Positions 62,270 through 64,000 of a stretch of 64,000 bases of DNA are shown here, piece by piece. How positions within the stretch are numbered: position 1 is the stretch's first letter; each line of letters opens with the position of its first letter. The notes below the pieces were generated by a model. It did no database searches, was not told the DNA's origin, and saw only the letters and a list, made by a program, of their open reading frames with translations. This DNA comes from Cupriavidus sp. P-10 (GTDB lineage Bacteria > Pseudomonadota > Gammaproteobacteria > Burkholderiales > Burkholderiaceae). The DNA lies in the NCBI RefSeq assembly GCF_003402535.2, contig NZ_AP025173.1, positions 310,001-374,000 on the forward strand, in the 5' to 3' direction. The position numbers were made by a program, and so were the translations under genes.

Positions 62270-63877
62270 TCAACGAGCGGATGTGCGTGAATTTCGTATC
62301 AAGTCTGCGGCCTTCTCTGCCATGGCCATAATGGGAAGGTTCGTGTTCCCACTGATGATCGTGGGCATCACAGATCCATCAATTACTCTCAAATTCTCAA
62401 CCCCGCGAACTTTCAACTCCTCATCAACAACAGCGTTGTCGTCGACTCCCATGCGACACGTGCCAACCGGGTGATAGATGGTTTCCGCATGCGAGCGTAT
62501 CCATGCCTTACGGGCTGCACCGGTGGAGAAAGCATCGATGTCGAGCCTTCGTTTGATGTACTTCCGGAGCGCCGGCTGGTCGACAATCTCGCACGTGCGT
62601 TCCACGCCGCGCACCAAACTCTCCAGGTCAGACTCGTCTGAGAGGAAGCGAGGGTCGATTCGGGGAGAAGCGGACGGATCTGAGGAACGCAGTCGCAGCA
62701 CGCCTCTACTTTTTGGACGCAGCTGGCATACGCGGACTGCAAATCCGTGGGGAACTTTTTCGTTCGGCGGTGGATTACGCATCGCAATGATCAGATGGGC
62801 CTGCCACTCAGGCAGATCCGGATTTCCGCCGGAGCTGTAGAATGCTCCTGCCTCAACGCCTTGAGAGGAAGCCGGCCCGCCTCCTGAAAGAAGATAGCGA
62901 GCTCCTGCCATTCCGCCTCTTACCAGGCCGATATAGGGCGTAAGCGTATTGGGCTGCGACGCTTCTAAGCGAATCGCGCAATCAAGATGGTCCTGAAGGT
63001 TCTCACCGACGCCTTGCAGATCGACCACGGGAGCGATACCAATCGACTGCAGATGTTTGGCCGGTCCGATCCCCGACAGCATCAGGAGTTGCGGTGAGGC
63101 AATGGCTCCTGCTGTCAGAATCACTTCCCGGTCCGCGCGAAGCTCCACCTCCTCCCATCCATCCTCAATCACTACGCCTTGCGCTCGCTTTCCAGCAAGG
63201 AGAATCCTGCGGACTTTACAGTTCGCCATTAATGTCAGATTGGATCGGTTACCTGCTCGATCCAGGTAACGATAAGCGCCGGATCGCTTTCCCTCGGCAA
63301 TCGTAAGCTCGTAGAATCCTGCGCCTACCTGCGACGCGCCATTGAATCCGTTGTTCTCGGGCATACCGGCAGATACTGCGCTCTCTATGAACGAAGTCGA
63401 TATGGCGTTTTGCTGCGTGCCGTATGACAGGCGAATCGGACCCGCGTACCCGCGATCGTCATTCCTCGCCTTCGTTACCAGTGATGCATCCTCAATCTTT
63501 CGAAAATAAGGACGAAGGGATTCATAGTCCCAGCCCGACAGGCCCTGAGATGCCCAGTTGTCGTAATCGGATCGGTTCCCCCGGATAGCAATCATGGAAT
63601 TGATCGAGGATGAACCGCCCACCACCTTGCCCCGGGGTATATAAATATTCCGATTGTCCAGCTGTGTCTGGGGCTCCGTCCAATAGCGCCAGTTGAATTT
63701 TTGACTCTTATAGAGAACCCGGATCCCTGCCGGCATCTGAACAAAGATGGATGACGCGGGAGCGCCCGCCTCTATCAGCAGTACCTTGACGCTGGGATCT
63801 TCACTCAGCCGAGAAGCGAGAACACACCCTGCCGAGCCGGCGCCGATAACAATGTAGTCGTATGTAGCGGTTTTCAT
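62270..63877 (-). CDS. GMC-family FAD oxidoreductase
   Basis: Glucose-methanol-choline oxidoreductase of 535 residues that oxidises an alcohol with FAD. FAD-binding YIVIGAGSAGCVLASRLSE at the N terminus, GMC signature 1 RGKVVGGSSSINSMIAIRG, signature 2 GAIASPQLLMLSGIGP, catalytic His in YHPVGTCRMG and the final SGNTNLPIMAMAEKAADLI. It resembles choline/alcohol dehydrogenases of the AlkJ/BetA group; substrate unknown. The ATG lies 10 bp after the stop of the gene entering from the window edge, so they form an operon. Confidence 0.93.
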   Translation of the reverse strand: MKTATYDYIVIGAGSAGCVLASRLSEDPSVKVLLIEAGAPASSIFVQMPAGIRVLYKSQKFNWRYWTEPQTQLDNRNIYIPRGKVVGGSSSINSMIAIRGNRSDYDNWASQGLSGWDYESLRPYFRKIEDASLVTKARNDDRGYAGPIRLSYGTQQNAISTSFIESAVSAGMPENNGFNGASQVGAGFYELTIAEGKRSGAYRYLDRAGNRSNLTLMANCKVRRILLAGKRAQGVVIEDGWEEVELRADREVILTAGAIASPQLLMLSGIGPAKHLQSIGIAPVVDLQGVGENLQDHLDCAIRLEASQPNTLTPYIGLVRGGMAGARYLLSGGGPASSQGVEAGAFYSSGGNPDLPEWQAHLIIAMRNPPPNEKVPHGFAVRVCQLRPKSRGVLRLRSSDPSASPRIDPRFLSDESDLESLVRGVERTCEIVDQPALRKYIKRRLDIDAFSTGAARKAWIRSHAETIYHPVGTCRMGVDDNAVVDEELKVRGVENLRVIDGSVMPTIISGNTNLPIMAMAEKAADLIRNSRTSAR

Positions 63878-63887
63878 AATCAGGAGA

Positions 63888-64000
63888 TCACTCAACGCGA
63901 GCCGATGCCTTGAGCGCCATGCGCACGCGGCGAATGTGCTCGTCCGACTGTCCGAGCTCGTCAATCGGTACTCGTGACGTTTCAGGAGACGCCAAGATGG
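63888..64000 (-). CDS. C-terminal end of a gene cut by the window edge
   Basis: The last 37 codons of a minus-strand gene: ILASPETSRVPIDELGQSDE (then HIRRVRMALKASARVE) and stop TGA at 63888-63890. The V-P-I-DEL...RRVRMAL tail resembles the C terminus of dihydrodipicolinate synthase/N-acetylneuraminate lyase-family aldolases, but so little is present that this is a guess. Confidence 0.45.
   Translation of the reverse strand, partial: ILASPETSRVPIDELGQSDEHIRRVRMALKASARVE

Overview
The window looks like chromosome of a high-GC betaproteobacterium, most likely Burkholderiales and Comamonadaceae-like. That placement is an inference from codon use and the style of the PntAB, ETF-QO, Liv and BadHI-type proteins; no rRNA or other taxonomic marker is present. 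About two thirds of the window is ordinary catabolic chromosome. The stretch from about 42 to 58.5 kb is a pile-up of mobile DNA.

Layout. 0-6.1 kb: a PLP aminotransferase, an AraC regulator and the proton-translocating transhydrogenase pntAB. 6.5-19.3 kb: a catabolic cluster, mostly on the minus strand, with acyl-CoA dehydrogenase, enoyl-CoA hydratases, a DMT exporter, BadI and BadH homologues, an acyl-CoA ligase, a 2,4-dienoyl-CoA reductase and an aromatic-acid/H+ symporter. Together these can take an alicyclic acid such as cyclohexanecarboxylate to pimeloyl-CoA. A perfect 11-bp-arm palindrome lies in the divergent promoter at 18.15 kb. 19.4-21 kb: HIT protein and LysR regulator. 21-33 kb: a probable minus-strand operon SDR - indolepyruvate:ferredoxin oxidoreductase - livK - livK - livH - livM - livG - livF - ilvE, for uptake and oxidation of amino or keto acids, with an Lrp/AsnC gene just beyond it. 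34-42 kb: a MarR regulator, a broken etfA, an intact ETF-quinone oxidoreductase, and thiolase / FadB-type / acyl-CoA dehydrogenase genes suited to beta-oxidation of the pimeloyl-CoA made by BadI.

42-58.5 kb, mobile region. A truncated lysR is followed by a Tn7-like transposon (tniQ, tniB, tniA, tnsA-like) with matching inverted end repeats near 42.84 and 53.18 kb. Its tniA is split by a 5.8-kb second element carrying three large tyrosine recombinases and a small coiled-coil protein, all joined by ATGA overlaps. This inner element is bounded by a 6-bp direct repeat (TTGGCC on the minus strand) with near-perfect 10-bp inverted termini. Removing it restores an in-frame 663-674-residue DDE transposase. 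To the right lie a transposase remnant, a fourth tyrosine recombinase, an SDR gene lodged between two copies of that recombinase's 3' end plus a palindromic att-like site, and an IS66-family element whose tnpA has an in-frame stop.

58.9-64 kb: a DUF4345 membrane protein, a sterol-desaturase-family hydroxylase divergent from an AraC regulator, a small dimeric alpha-beta-barrel protein, an SDR remnant, a GMC oxidoreductase, and the end of another gene cut by the window edge.

The most novel object is the four-gene recombinase element nested in the Tn7-like transposase. The recombinase/SDR cassette arrangement at 53.5-55.8 kb comes second.
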